A model generated the notes under the pieces. The model ran no database searches and was not told the DNA's origin. It saw nothing but the letters and a program-made list of their open reading frames with translations. From an uncultured bacterium (GTDB lineage Bacteria; Patescibacteriota; Minisyncoccia; Moranbacterales; GWC2-37-73), in assembly GCA_903851135.1 (NCBI GenBank), contig CAINNK010000015.1:1-46184 (forward strand): a stretch of DNA of 46,184 nt, in the 5' to 3' direction. Shown one piece after another: positions 38,850-46,071 of the stretch. Within the stretch, counting starts at the first letter, position 1. Each line of letters opens with the position of its first letter. The position numbers were made by a program, and so were the translations under genes.

Positions 38850-38960
38850 TTCACTCGCATAGCTTTTTCTTTTTATCCCAGTGAAAGTGTTTCTTAACTA
38901 TCAGATTTTTTAACACCAAAGTAAACCACTTTCAAGCGAAAAAAGAAAAAGTATGCTCGT
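38850..38960 (+). repeat. Dispersed fold-back repeat R1, copy C
   Basis: Third copy, in the same orientation as A and B, between comM and the G5-domain gene. CACTTTCAAGCGAAAAAAGAAAAA is identical to copy B. Confidence 0.8.
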
Positions 38961-39005
38961 TTAAACCAACAATTGTATTTTTCTGCGCATTTTATTTTAC
39001 AAAAT

Positions 39006-39977
39006 ATGTTTTCAAAAAAAAGATCCATAAAAAAACAAATAATTTTTTCAGTGCTGCTACTTTCGTCGGGAGCTCTTTTTTTTCAGTATGTTTTTTTGAA
39101 AAATGCCCATGGACAGCAAGTGTTTGCAGAATCGGCGCAGAAAAAAATAATCTTGTCTGATGGGGGACTTTTCTTCGAAGCAGTTTCAAAGGCAAATACG
39201 GTGGGTGATTTTTTGAGCGAGCAAAAAATAACTCTTTCGCAGCACGATGTAGTTTATCCAAAAATTGATGAGAAAATTTTTAACGGAACAAAAATAATCA
39301 TTCAAAGAGCCAAAAAAATTATCATCAAAGAAGGTGGAAAAATTCAAGAGGTTTATTCTTTGCAAAGCACGGTTGAGCAAGCGATTTGGGAAAACAAAAA
39401 TATTGTGCTTGGCGGCGATGATATCACGGCTCCTGGTAGAACGACTTTAATTAAAGATGGCATGAATGTCGCGGTTACGCATGTGACTATCAAAGAAGAA
39501 CTTAAAGATGAGCCAATTGCTTTCAAGACAACAACGAACGAAGATGACACCTTGGGATGGCGAATTAAAAAAACCACACAAAAAGGACAGGCAGGAATCA
39601 CGCAAGTGAAATACAAGGTCGTAACTCATGATGGTAAGGAAATTTCACGCAAAGTTTTAGAAAAAAATGTGACGAGGGAGCCAGTCGGCGAGATTGTGAC
39701 ACAAGGAACTTATGTAAAAACTGGCAAAGCTTATAGCGGTGTTTCAAGTTGGTATGCGTACACTGGGACTATGAGTGCAGCCAACCCCTGGCTTCCAATG
39801 GGTAGTTATGTTAGAGTCACCAACAATGACAATGGCAAATCGGTGATGGTTAAAATCAACGATCGTGGGCCGTTTGGCAATGGTCGCATTATTGATTTGG
39901 ACAAAGCGGCTTTTGAGAAGATTGCCTCGCTTGGTCAAGGTACGGCGAATATCAAAATGGAAGTGGTTTTAAACTAG
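39006..39977 (+). CDS. Secreted G5/RlpA-like cell-wall protein
   Basis: A 323-residue exported protein resembling YabE/resuscitation-promoting factors in layout. An N-terminal membrane anchor or signal (IIFSVLLLSSGALFFQYVF) is followed by two DUF348-like repeats (VGDFLSEQKITLSQHDVV; VEQAIWENKNIVLGGDD), a G5-like domain (KTTQKGQAGITQVKYKVV to EIVTQGTY) and a C-terminal double-psi barrel of RlpA type (SSWYAYTGTMSAANPWLPMGS, KINDRGPFGNGRIIDLDKAAF). The barrel probably cleaves or binds peptidoglycan. ATG 39006 is preferred over the track start 38973, which adds an atypical segment. Confidence 0.88.
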   Translation: MFSKKRSIKKQIIFSVLLLSSGALFFQYVFLKNAHGQQVFAESAQKKIILSDGGLFFEAVSKANTVGDFLSEQKITLSQHDVVYPKIDEKIFNGTKIIIQRAKKIIIKEGGKIQEVYSLQSTVEQAIWENKNIVLGGDDITAPGRTTLIKDGMNVAVTHVTIKEELKDEPIAFKTTTNEDDTLGWRIKKTTQKGQAGITQVKYKVVTHDGKEISRKVLEKNVTREPVGEIVTQGTYVKTGKAYSGVSSWYAYTGTMSAANPWLPMGSYVRVTNNDNGKSVMVKINDRGPFGNGRIIDLDKAAFEKIASLGQGTANIKMEVVLN

Positions 39978-39990
39978 CCTGTAGTTTTTA

Positions 39991-40129
39991 TTTAGGACTT
40001 ATGCGCTTGCTCTCAAATTCCTAGAGCGTATCTTTTTTGCTAAGAAAATCTCCCCTGGTCTACTTCAAGTCTCTCTCACTAAAAAAGCTGGTTGTAAGTA
40101 ATTTTTCGAGCAAACGTATAAGCCCTAAA
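39991..40129. repeat. MITE-like inverted-repeat element
   Basis: 22-bp terminal inverted repeats (TTTAGGACTTATGCGCTTGCTC at 39991-40012 and the complement at 40108-40129) match at 19 of 22 positions and enclose 95 bp of non-coding DNA. It is unlike R1. It lies just upstream of rsmA. Confidence 0.75.
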
Positions 40130-40155
40130 TTTATAAAGTTAAAAGATGCTATATT

Positions 40156-40965
40156 ATGGAAAATATCAAAGCTAAGAAATCACTCGGGCAAAATTTTTTG
40201 AAAGATGAAGCTGTCCTGAATCATATTATTGAATCTGCAAATCTTTCGAAAGACGATGTGGTGCTTGAAATTGGGCCAGGGCATGGGGCGCTGACGGAAA
40301 AGTTGGCGGCGGTATGCAAGCAAGTAATTGCGATTGAATTGGATGAAAGGCTTATTGAGTTATTGCATACTAAATTCGTAGGTAATCAAAATGTTGAAAT
40401 AATCCAAGGAGACATCTTGAAAATAAACCTACCAGAGTTAGTTGCTAGTTCACAGTTGCTAGTTCATGGATATAAAGTGGTTGCTAATTTGCCATACTAC
40501 ATTACTTCGCCGATTATTCGACTGCTACTCGAAACAAAATATCCACCAACTGAAATGGTGGTGATGGTGCAAAAAGAAGTGGCCGAAAGAATCGTGGCTA
40601 AGCCTGGAGCGATGAGCATCCTGGCAGTTTCAGTCCAATATTATGCCAAGGCAGAATTTTTGTTCACTGTTTTCAAACAATCTTTTGAGCCAATGCCAAA
40701 AGTGGACAGTGCGATCATTAAAATGTCAGTAACTAGCAATCAGCAACTAGTAACTAGCGATAAGGAGAAAACAAAAAAGTTTTTCAGGATTGTGAAGTCG
40801 GGTTTTTCTGCCAAACGCAAAACTTTGATCAATAATCTTTCCAATGGTTTGCAATTGGAGAAAAAAGTGGTGGAAGAAAAACTTGCGCAACTTGGGTTTT
40901 CCGCTAATACTCGTGCGCAAGAATTGGGGGTGGAGGATTGGAGAAAGTTGGTAGTGCTACTTTAG
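40156..40965 (+). CDS. rsmA: 16S rRNA dimethyladenosine transferase RsmA/KsgA
   Basis: A 269-residue SAM-dependent enzyme that dimethylates A1518 and A1519 of 16S rRNA. Motifs: KKSLGQNFLKDEAVLN, VLEIGPGHGALTEKL, IELDERLI, QGDILKI, VANLPYYITSP and VDSAIIKM. Two segments look inserted: ELVASSQLLVHGYK (about residues 95-108) and TSNQQLVTSDK (about 194-204). Both are coded by CTAGTT/AACTAG repeats. They lie between conserved blocks and leave the catalytic NLPY intact. Only a TATATT abuts the ATG; no ribosome site is seen. Confidence 0.95.
   Translation: MENIKAKKSLGQNFLKDEAVLNHIIESANLSKDDVVLEIGPGHGALTEKLAAVCKQVIAIELDERLIELLHTKFVGNQNVEIIQGDILKINLPELVASSQLLVHGYKVVANLPYYITSPIIRLLLETKYPPTEMVVMVQKEVAERIVAKPGAMSILAVSVQYYAKAEFLFTVFKQSFEPMPKVDSAIIKMSVTSNQQLVTSDKEKTKKFFRIVKSGFSAKRKTLINNLSNGLQLEKKVVEEKLAQLGFSANTRAQELGVEDWRKLVVLL
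40438..40469 (+). repeat. CTAGTT repeat inside rsmA, site 1
   Basis: TTGCTAGTT occurs twice with 14-bp period within the reading frame. Confidence 0.65.
40729..40760 (+). repeat. AACTAG repeat inside rsmA, site 2
   Basis: AACTAGCAA and AACTAGTAACTAGC are the reverse complement of the site 1 motif, again in frame. Confidence 0.65.
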
Positions 40966-40995
40966 TTCTATAAAAATTATCACTTCAAATAAAAT

Positions 40996-41037
40996 AAAAC
41001 CGCCAGCAGTCTCTTCGGACGTGGCGGTTTTTTTAAT
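40996..41037 (+). terminator. Terminator of rsmA
   Basis: AAAACCGCCA pairs with TGGCGGTTTT around a 16-nt loop, then a T-run. Its T-run lies near the end of the opposing operon. Confidence 0.85.
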
Positions 41038-41046
41038 GATATGATT

Positions 41047-41433
41047 TTATGGAGCAAAGTCCCTTAAAAAGAACCAGTTTTTCTTTCTTGCTTCTTCGGG
41101 TGTAATTGTTCCTGGCAAACCGTAGCCTGCCGGAAGACTACTGAACACCCAACCAAGTGGCATTCTTCCATCGCTTGTCCACCAAGTTCCTAACCCGAGA
41201 GCAAAACCTATGACCGCCCCATTGGTAAAGTCATCCTCCTCTTTTTCGTAGAATCCTAAAGCCAATCTCCCATCTCCAACTTCTTGCATCTTAGGGATTA
41301 ATTTTTCTGGATCATGACCAGCTTCGAGAATTTCTCCCCATAAGTGAAGGCCCATGAGTGAAATAACATGACAAATTCCGTTCCTGTCGCTTGGCCAGTC
41401 AACCGGGATACTAAAATCTTTTTCTTCTTCCAT
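41047..41433 (-). CDS. Hypothetical protein, third gene of 42265-41047 operon
   Basis: A 128-residue protein I do not recognise. It contains CHVISLMGLHLWGEIL, GDGRLALGFYE and NGAVIGFALGLGTWWTSDGRMPLGW, so it may have a hydrophobic core but no clear signal or membrane segment. Shine-Dalgarno AGGGGGAG precedes the ATG at good distance. It is separated from the gene upstream by a terminator hairpin, so expression may depend on readthrough. Confidence 0.65.
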   Translation of the reverse strand: MEEEKDFSIPVDWPSDRNGICHVISLMGLHLWGEILEAGHDPEKLIPKMQEVGDGRLALGFYEKEEDDFTNGAVIGFALGLGTWWTSDGRMPLGWVFSSLPAGYGLPGTITPEEARKKNWFFLRDFAP

Positions 41434-41477
41434 AACTCCCCCTTGTTGTTTTTTAAAAGTATTAAAAGTGAAAAAAG

Positions 41478-41504
41478 ACCCTGATAGTTTTTAGCTATCA
41501 GGGT
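41478..41504 (-). terminator. Terminator after the 41491 gene (minus strand)
   Basis: ACCCTGATAG pairs perfectly with CTATCAGGGT. On the minus strand CTTTTTTC follows. The stop codon of the 41491 gene lies in its loop. Confidence 0.8.
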
Positions 41505-41817
41505 TAACCTTGTTGTCTGTGCCGCATAAAATAAAAATTTCATCTACACTGCATCTGCACTGACATTGCGGGGCATTAAACTTCGTTGGAGGAGACCAAA
41601 ATTTATTTCCTTCAGTGTCCTCTTCTTTAAGCACAAGAAGCCTATCGTTGCAGAGAATCTCTTGTGGAAATTCCATTAAAGCCAATAAAACTTCTTCTTT
41701 TGCTAGAGGTCCGCTCCCTAACCCTATTACCTTTTCTGTAACCTCTTTGCGGGAAAGAAATCCAGTGGGTAATTTTTCATACCCCAAGTTCCGCAAACTA
41801 ATTTTTGCGAGTTTCAT
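41491..41817 (-). CDS. Hypothetical protein with C-terminal Cys cluster
   Basis: A 108-residue protein of unknown family. It has KLAKISLRNLGYEKLPTG, KVIGLGSGPLAKEEVLLALMEFP and a Cys-rich end (CQCRCSVDEIFILC) with four Cys residues that could bind metal. I choose ATG 41817, with AAGGAAG 6-7 nt upstream, over track start 41871. It lies 79 nt behind the 41897 gene. Confidence 0.65.
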   Translation of the reverse strand: MKLAKISLRNLGYEKLPTGFLSRKEVTEKVIGLGSGPLAKEEVLLALMEFPQEILCNDRLLVLKEEDTEGNKFWSPPTKFNAPQCQCRCSVDEIFILCGTDNKVNPDS

Positions 41818-41896
41818 GATATGCTTCCTTAATGTTTTTGAGAAATTGTTTGTGACCATGGCAGTTACCAACCATCATGGTGAATTATGTAAACTA

Positions 41897-42265
41897 TTAG
41901 TGCAATCGGTTGATTGCATGATAAGCTTTCTTTTTAATTTCCTCAGGAGTTTTATCACCTGCGGGTGTGTCGGTGTACAAATCCCAGACATCATAACTAA
42001 ATTGGTGCACTTTTAATGTGATAACACCTGATGCCTTTTTAAATAATTGTAGTTGTGGTCTGGTGGTCTTAATGCTAATCACCAACACGGTTCCATCTAA
42101 CCCTTCTCCGGAATTCTCTACTGTGTATGTTTCCCCCTGGAAGACGCAAGTGCAGTCCTCAGTGTTTACAACAGCCTCGCCTTGGATATCTAGATGAAAT
42201 GTTGCAGGTCCTTCGATGTTTGAAGAACGCTTTGTGACGCAAATAACATTAAATGTATGTTTCAT
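41897..42265 (-). CDS. Hypothetical protein, first gene of operon
   Basis: A 122-residue protein of unknown family, beta-rich (THFNVICV-type start, TFHLDIQGEAVVN, TYTVENSGEGLDGTVLVISIK, GVITLKVHQFSYDVWDL). The Cys in EDCTCVFQG form a C-x-C. No signal peptide. GGGGAG lies before the ATG. A strong promoter lies about 76 nt upstream. Confidence 0.65.
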   Translation of the reverse strand: MKHTFNVICVTKRSSNIEGPATFHLDIQGEAVVNTEDCTCVFQGETYTVENSGEGLDGTVLVISIKTTRPQLQLFKKASGVITLKVHQFSYDVWDLYTDTPAGDKTPEEIKKKAYHAINRLH

Positions 42266-42305
42266 GATCGCTCCCCGTTTGTTGTTAAATTGTAAAAGAA
42301 TTTTT

Positions 42306-42335
42306 GTTAAGATTTTCTTTCTGTTTCATCTTAAC
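42306..42335 (-). promoter_or_regulatory. Leader hairpin of the three-gene operon
   Basis: GTTAAGAT and ATCTTAAC are perfect inverted repeats, placed just after the predicted transcription start. Confidence 0.5.
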
Positions 42336-42340
42336 AGCGC

Positions 42341-42369
42341 AGTATAACAGAAAAAAGATAAAGTGTCAA
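42341..42369 (-). promoter_or_regulatory. Promoter of the 42265-41047 operon
   Basis: Minus strand TTGACA, 17-bp spacer, TATACT. It lies only 36 bp from the divergent TrmB paralogue 3 promoter. Confidence 0.75.
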
Positions 42370-42404
42370 TAATAAGGACTAGTATAAAATAATAACACCG
42401 AATG

Positions 42405-42433
42405 TTGCTTTATCTAAAAGGATATGCTATAAT
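42405..42433 (+). promoter_or_regulatory. Promoter of TrmB paralogue 3
   Basis: TTGCTT, 17-bp spacer, TATAAT (extended by TGC). ATATGCT (42422-42428) and AGCATAT (42458-42464) are inverted around the -10 and start site. TTGAC is repeated with 9-bp period in the leader. Confidence 0.7.
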
Positions 42434-42462
42434 AATAATGTTGACATAATTGACGACAGCAT

Positions 42463-43203
42463 ATGAAAAACATCTTACAAAAAGACCTGTTGGAGGCAGG
42501 ACTCAGTGAAAGTGAAGCTGGAATTTATCTGGCAGCCTTGGAATTGGGAGAAACGACAGTCAGCCGTCTGGCCAAAAAAGCAGGCATCAAAAGAACCTCA
42601 GCCTATTTGGTGATTGAAACCTTGAAAGAAAAGGGCCTTGTCACTTCTATTAAAAAGGAAACCGCTTCGGTGTTTTTTGCCGAAGACCCCCGCAAGTTGC
42701 ATTTGATGTTGGAAGAAAGAAGAAATAAAATTGATAAGATTATGCCGCAACTTTTGGCCTTTTCCAATTTGATCGACAAAAAACCTGAAATCAGATATTT
42801 CGAAGGCCAGGAAGGAATTAAAGATGTTTATCGTGATAGTTTGAAATATCCCAATTGCGAAATGCTCGCTTGGTTTTCTGAAACTTTTGCCACGCATTTT
42901 GATGAGAAATTTTTTCTGGAAGAACATATTCCCAAGCGTCTCAAGAAAAAAATTCCGGTTCGAGCACTCCTGACGGATAGTGAATTCATTCGCGATTGGA
43001 TTAAACATGATCAACAGCACTTGCGAAAAACAAAAATCATTTCCAAAAAAGGCTATAATGTTTCCATAGAATTGAATATTTATGGTGACAATAAAATCGG
43101 CGTTGTTTCCTACGAAGAGCAATTTGGAATTATTATCGAAAGCAAAAAAATTCACGAAAGCCTGAAAAGTATTTTCGAGCTTGTTTGGGGATTGTTGCCT
43201 TAA
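42463..43203 (+). CDS. TrmB-family transcriptional regulator (paralogue 3)
   Basis: A 246-residue protein with the TrmB winged helix (SESEAGIYLAALELGE, VSRLAKKAGIKRTSAYLVIETL) followed by KKPEIRYFEGQEGIKDVYRDSLKYP. It is most similar to paralogue 1, sharing the linker EDPRKLH and PQLL-NLIDKKPE. It diverges from the three-gene operon at 41047-42265, which is a candidate target, and converges with paralogue 4. Confidence 0.88.
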   Translation: MKNILQKDLLEAGLSESEAGIYLAALELGETTVSRLAKKAGIKRTSAYLVIETLKEKGLVTSIKKETASVFFAEDPRKLHLMLEERRNKIDKIMPQLLAFSNLIDKKPEIRYFEGQEGIKDVYRDSLKYPNCEMLAWFSETFATHFDEKFFLEEHIPKRLKKKIPVRALLTDSEFIRDWIKHDQQHLRKTKIISKKGYNVSIELNIYGDNKIGVVSYEEQFGIIIESKKIHESLKSIFELVWGLLP

Positions 43204-43278
43204 TAAAATATTCAAATGGTTATGTGTAGTTGTGAGAGAGTATTTTTTATTTTCTCAGCTACTATGTTTTTAGACAAA

Positions 43279-43322
43279 ACAACATTGCAAATCATGTCAT
43301 ATGCGTGTGGTTGCAATGTTGT
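43279..43322. repeat. Inverted repeat between convergent TrmB genes
   Basis: ACAACATTGCAA and TTGCAATGTTGT are perfect over 12 bp with a 20-nt loop. No T-run follows, so terminator function is unproven. Confidence 0.55.
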
Positions 43323-43337
43323 CTTGGTGATAGTTGT

Positions 43338-44075
43338 TTATTTATCAAGTATTCTGCCGCTGTCCCAAACTAATTCAAAAATATTTTTGAGCGTCTTGGA
43401 AATCTCGGTGTCTTCGATAATTAATCCAAATTCATTTTTATAGTTGATGAAATAACTCTTGCTTCCATAAATACCAAGCTCGACTTGTGAACTGAAAAGA
43501 TTTTTGGGAAGCATTCTGGTTTCTCTGAGTTCGGATGCGTCTTTTTGTTTGATTTTAAGTATCTCATCTGAAATCTCGCCAATAACGCGAGCTTTTATTT
43601 TTAAGGAAATTCTTTTTTGAATATATTCTTGGCTTAATTTTTCTTCATCTGCGGAAATAAACTTTGGAGTGGTAAAAGCAGTAATTTCACCTCGATATTT
43701 CAGAGTATCTTCATTGACTTGGTCAATGCCACTGCGTCCTTCATAGAAATATACTTTTGGTTTTTCACCAGAAGTGTTTTGAATAGCTTTTAATTGAGGA
43801 AGGGAATCTCTGAGTTGTTGGGATTTTTCTTCTTGCATCTCGATTATTTTTTCGGGTTCGACTGCTAGAAACATTCTCTTCTTACCTTTTTTGAATTGCT
43901 TTATGATGCCAACTTGAATCAGCTTCTCGGAAATATCATAGAAATAAGTTCTTTGGATGTTGGCTTTTTGGGCAATTTCCTTGGCTGAAGATAGCCCAAC
44001 TTCAAGATTAGCTAAATAAATGGTAGCTTCTTTTTCATCTAAGCCAAATTGTTGGAGGGCCTCTTTTGCGTTCAT
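43338..44075 (-). CDS. TrmB-family transcriptional regulator (paralogue 4)
   Basis: A 245-residue protein with EKEATIYLANLEVG, AKEIAQKANIQRTYFYDISEKL and later EKPKVYFYEGRSGIDQVNEDTLKY. It is the most divergent of the four in the recognition helix (RTYFYDIS in place of RTTCYDII/RTSAYLVI). A perfect palindrome lies at its transcription start. Confidence 0.87.
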   Translation of the reverse strand: MNAKEALQQFGLDEKEATIYLANLEVGLSSAKEIAQKANIQRTYFYDISEKLIQVGIIKQFKKGKKRMFLAVEPEKIIEMQEEKSQQLRDSLPQLKAIQNTSGEKPKVYFYEGRSGIDQVNEDTLKYRGEITAFTTPKFISADEEKLSQEYIQKRISLKIKARVIGEISDEILKIKQKDASELRETRMLPKNLFSSQVELGIYGSKSYFINYKNEFGLIIEDTEISKTLKNIFELVWDSGRILDK

Positions 44076-44099
44076 AAATAAGTCTAATTTAATTAAAAA

Positions 44100-44118
44100 G
44101 TAGTAAAATATTTACTAC
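44100..44118. promoter_or_regulatory. Operator-like palindrome at TrmB paralogue 4 promoter
   Basis: GTAGTAAA-ATA-TTTACTAC is a perfect 8-bp inverted repeat located at about +1 to +17 of the minus-strand start. It should act as a repressor site, probably autoregulatory. Confidence 0.7.
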
Positions 44119-44122
44119 ATAT

Positions 44123-44151
44123 ATTATATAACAATACTTAATTTAAAGCAA
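44123..44151 (-). promoter_or_regulatory. Promoter of TrmB paralogue 4
   Basis: Minus strand TTGCTT, 17-bp spacer, TATAAT, the same hexamers as paralogue 3. Confidence 0.7.
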
Positions 44152-44333
44152 ATATATGACAATATTCACGAATGTTTGTATATTTAGTATCTTTTTATTT
44201 ACTTATTTTATAATTTGTTATATATTAACTTGAAAATAAAAAAAGAAGTTCCTTGATAACTTAAACTCAGTTTTTTAGCTAGATTTTCAGATCAAAAATA
44301 TTTTTATTTACAAATAAAAGCAAGGAGGATATG

Positions 44334-44876
44334 ATGACTTACTCTCAGGAAGTGGAAACATTGTTGAAAGAAGGTAAAATTCCAGAAAACCTTCTTCAAC
44401 TGATAATTAAATCAGTTGAAGTCTACAACCCTGTTGTCAAGGTGCCAGGCTATAACACGTTTGATTCTGGGGTCAAAAAACTTTTGCATCCAGAATTATT
44501 AAGAGCGGATTTTGTGGGGTATAACTTTTCAGTGGATAAACTGAGAAAATGGGTGCATCCAGAACAGGATGGCTGCCAGCACATACCGGGGTCTGCTTTG
44601 TATTCAATAGTCAAGAAGCGGTATATCGGAAATTGTTTATCTTTCGATATGTTGCTCGCAATAATGCGGAGAGGGAGGCCGTTTTATGACGAATATTTTG
44701 GAGAAAATTATGTTTTGGCATGGAAGTCAATTTTTGTGGATAATGATGGCTTAGTTGGCGTACCGTCTTTATGTGGCTCCCATGATGGATATCGTGAAAT
44801 ATTTTCACTCGGCGTGGAATGGCTACATCAAAAGTTTAATTCGCATATGCCAGTTTATTATTTCTCTGAAATTTAA
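44334..44876 (+). CDS. Hypothetical protein with strong Shine-Dalgarno
   Basis: A 180-residue soluble protein of unknown family. It has a helical start (QEVETLLKEGKIPENLLQLIIKSVEVY), then LRKWVHPEQDGCQHIPGSAL, LAIMRRGRPFYDEYFGENYVLAW and GVPSLCGSHDGYREIFSLGVEWL. Cys and His residues are scattered. AAGGAGG lies 5 nt before the second ATG at 44334, so I prefer this start to 44331. A double hairpin ending in a T-run follows. Confidence 0.65.
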   Translation: MTYSQEVETLLKEGKIPENLLQLIIKSVEVYNPVVKVPGYNTFDSGVKKLLHPELLRADFVGYNFSVDKLRKWVHPEQDGCQHIPGSALYSIVKKRYIGNCLSFDMLLAIMRRGRPFYDEYFGENYVLAWKSIFVDNDGLVGVPSLCGSHDGYREIFSLGVEWLHQKFNSHMPVYYFSEI

Positions 44877-44890
44877 AGCTGAAAATTTCC

Positions 44891-44956
44891 GAAACTCCCA
44901 CTTTCGTTTGGTGGGAGTTTCAAAAATTGCTTGTTCAAAATTGAACAGGCTTTTTT
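44891..44956 (+). terminator. Double hairpin terminator
   Basis: Hairpin 1 is GAAACTCCCAC/GTGGGAGTTTC (44891-44921). Hairpin 2 is GCTTGTTCA/TGAACAGGC (44929-44950) followed by TTTTTT. Only the second is a classic terminator. Confidence 0.8.
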
Positions 44957-45055
44957 GATGGAAAAATGTTTTTTCTTTTTCCCAGTACCTGCACACAAGA
45001 GTTAGGTATAGAGGACTGGAAAAAAATAGCTAGCATTTTGTTTGAATAATATATG

Positions 45056-45087
45056 AAAAAAACCCTGACAAGTACCAGTTGTCAGGG
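45056..45087 (-). terminator. Terminator of the 45104 gene (minus strand)
   Basis: CCCTGACAA pairs with TTGTCAGGG. On the minus strand a run of T follows. Confidence 0.8.
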
Positions 45088-45103
45088 GGTTATAATTCCT
45101 TGG

Positions 45104-45889
45104 TTATTTTTCAGCCACGAAAACTGTGACTGGAAAATCATATTCAAAGTTGCCGTTAGCTTGTTTTTGAATATGCATCTTCTTTTTAATTTTGCTTGGT
45201 ATTTTAGAAACAAAATCAGCCCATAGTTTACTTTTTTCTTCTGGCATTTCTCCTGTCCCTTGCAGTTTTATTTTTGAAGAAAAACGGTTTTTGATTTCAA
45301 TACGCCCGAAGCCGGCATCGCTGAGTAGATTAAGACATTCTTCTTCTGTGGGAAAGAATCTGTTTGCCTCACCTTTGTTGCCTGCTAGTTCATCCTTTAG
45401 ATTTGCAATTTTGTTGTAATAAAATTGTGTTTCTGAGCTTGTGCAAAAAGTTACAAGAACATAATGGCTACTCTTTTTTAATACGCGCAAGACCTCGCGT
45501 ATTGCCAAAAGTTGCTTCGTCTGCTCAATGTCATGAATTCCAAATCTAGTGAGTACTAGATCAAAACTTTCGGAATCCAGTGGTATCTCACAAGCGTCGG
45601 CGCAAACTTTTTCTGCTGCGACGTCTGCCTGGTCAAGCATTGCTTGGGAAAAATCAAGCAAACTAAGATTGCAAGTTCTTCCAGACTTTTCAATTGCTTC
45701 TTTTAGGGCAATCCCAACCTTAGCTGTGCCGCACATGGCCTCTAAGATTGTTGCTATTGCGGGAAGACTTGGTATGCTCACCGCCTTAATAATTTCTGGC
45801 AACATATCATCCCTCCTTAAAGTTACATAAGCGTCTCCATTCCAGGAGGACGCAATTTTGTTGTACCTTCTCATTAATCCTGTGTTCAT
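45104..45889 (-). CDS. UbiE-like SAM-dependent methyltransferase
   Basis: A 261-residue class I methyltransferase. Motif I is ILEAMCGTAKVGIAL (about residues 48-62), strand 2 acidic SLLDFSQAMLDQA, ACEIPLDSESFDLVLTRFGIHDI and EVLRVLKKSSHYVLVTF. The GCGTA glycine pattern and the SxAMLDQA segment follow the UbiE/BioC type. Substrate unknown. It has AAAGGAAACTACA before the ATG and a TTGACT-N17-TATACT promoter about 100 nt upstream. Confidence 0.85.
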   Translation of the reverse strand: MNTGLMRRYNKIASSWNGDAYVTLRRDDMLPEIIKAVSIPSLPAIATILEAMCGTAKVGIALKEAIEKSGRTCNLSLLDFSQAMLDQADVAAEKVCADACEIPLDSESFDLVLTRFGIHDIEQTKQLLAIREVLRVLKKSSHYVLVTFCTSSETQFYYNKIANLKDELAGNKGEANRFFPTEEECLNLLSDAGFGRIEIKNRFSSKIKLQGTGEMPEEKSKLWADFVSKIPSKIKKKMHIQKQANGNFEYDFPVTVFVAEK

Positions 45890-45910
45890 TGTAGTTTCCT
45901 TTTAAATTAG

Positions 45911-45935
45911 TTGTGATGCCGGCCGGCTATCGCAA
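45911..45935. promoter_or_regulatory. GC-rich leader hairpin upstream of the 45104 gene
   Basis: TTGTGATGCCGGCCGGCTATCGCAA is a near-palindrome centred on GCCGGCCGGC in an otherwise AT-rich leader. Confidence 0.5.
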
Positions 45936-45992
45936 CTTTTCAAGGAGAACTAAATTTTCAAATAACTGGTTAAATTTTTAGCTTAACGAGAT

Positions 45993-46021
45993 AGTATACG
46001 CCAAAAAACATAAGTAGTCAA
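45993..46021 (-). promoter_or_regulatory. Promoter of the 45104 methyltransferase gene
   Basis: Minus strand TTGACT, 17-bp spacer, TATACT. Confidence 0.7.
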
Positions 46022-46071
46022 TAAAAGCAGTTATACATTATATAGCAAGTTCAAGAATTTAGAGCCCCTTT

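Noticed and set aside
40149-40155. TATATT directly before rsmA as its -10
   Set aside because: It touches the start codon, so transcription would begin inside the gene; another promoter is more likely.
44965-45035. Further R1 copy after the 44334 gene
   Set aside because: Only TTTTTCTTTTTCCCAGT matches; the rest of the hairpin differs, so it is treated as unrelated.
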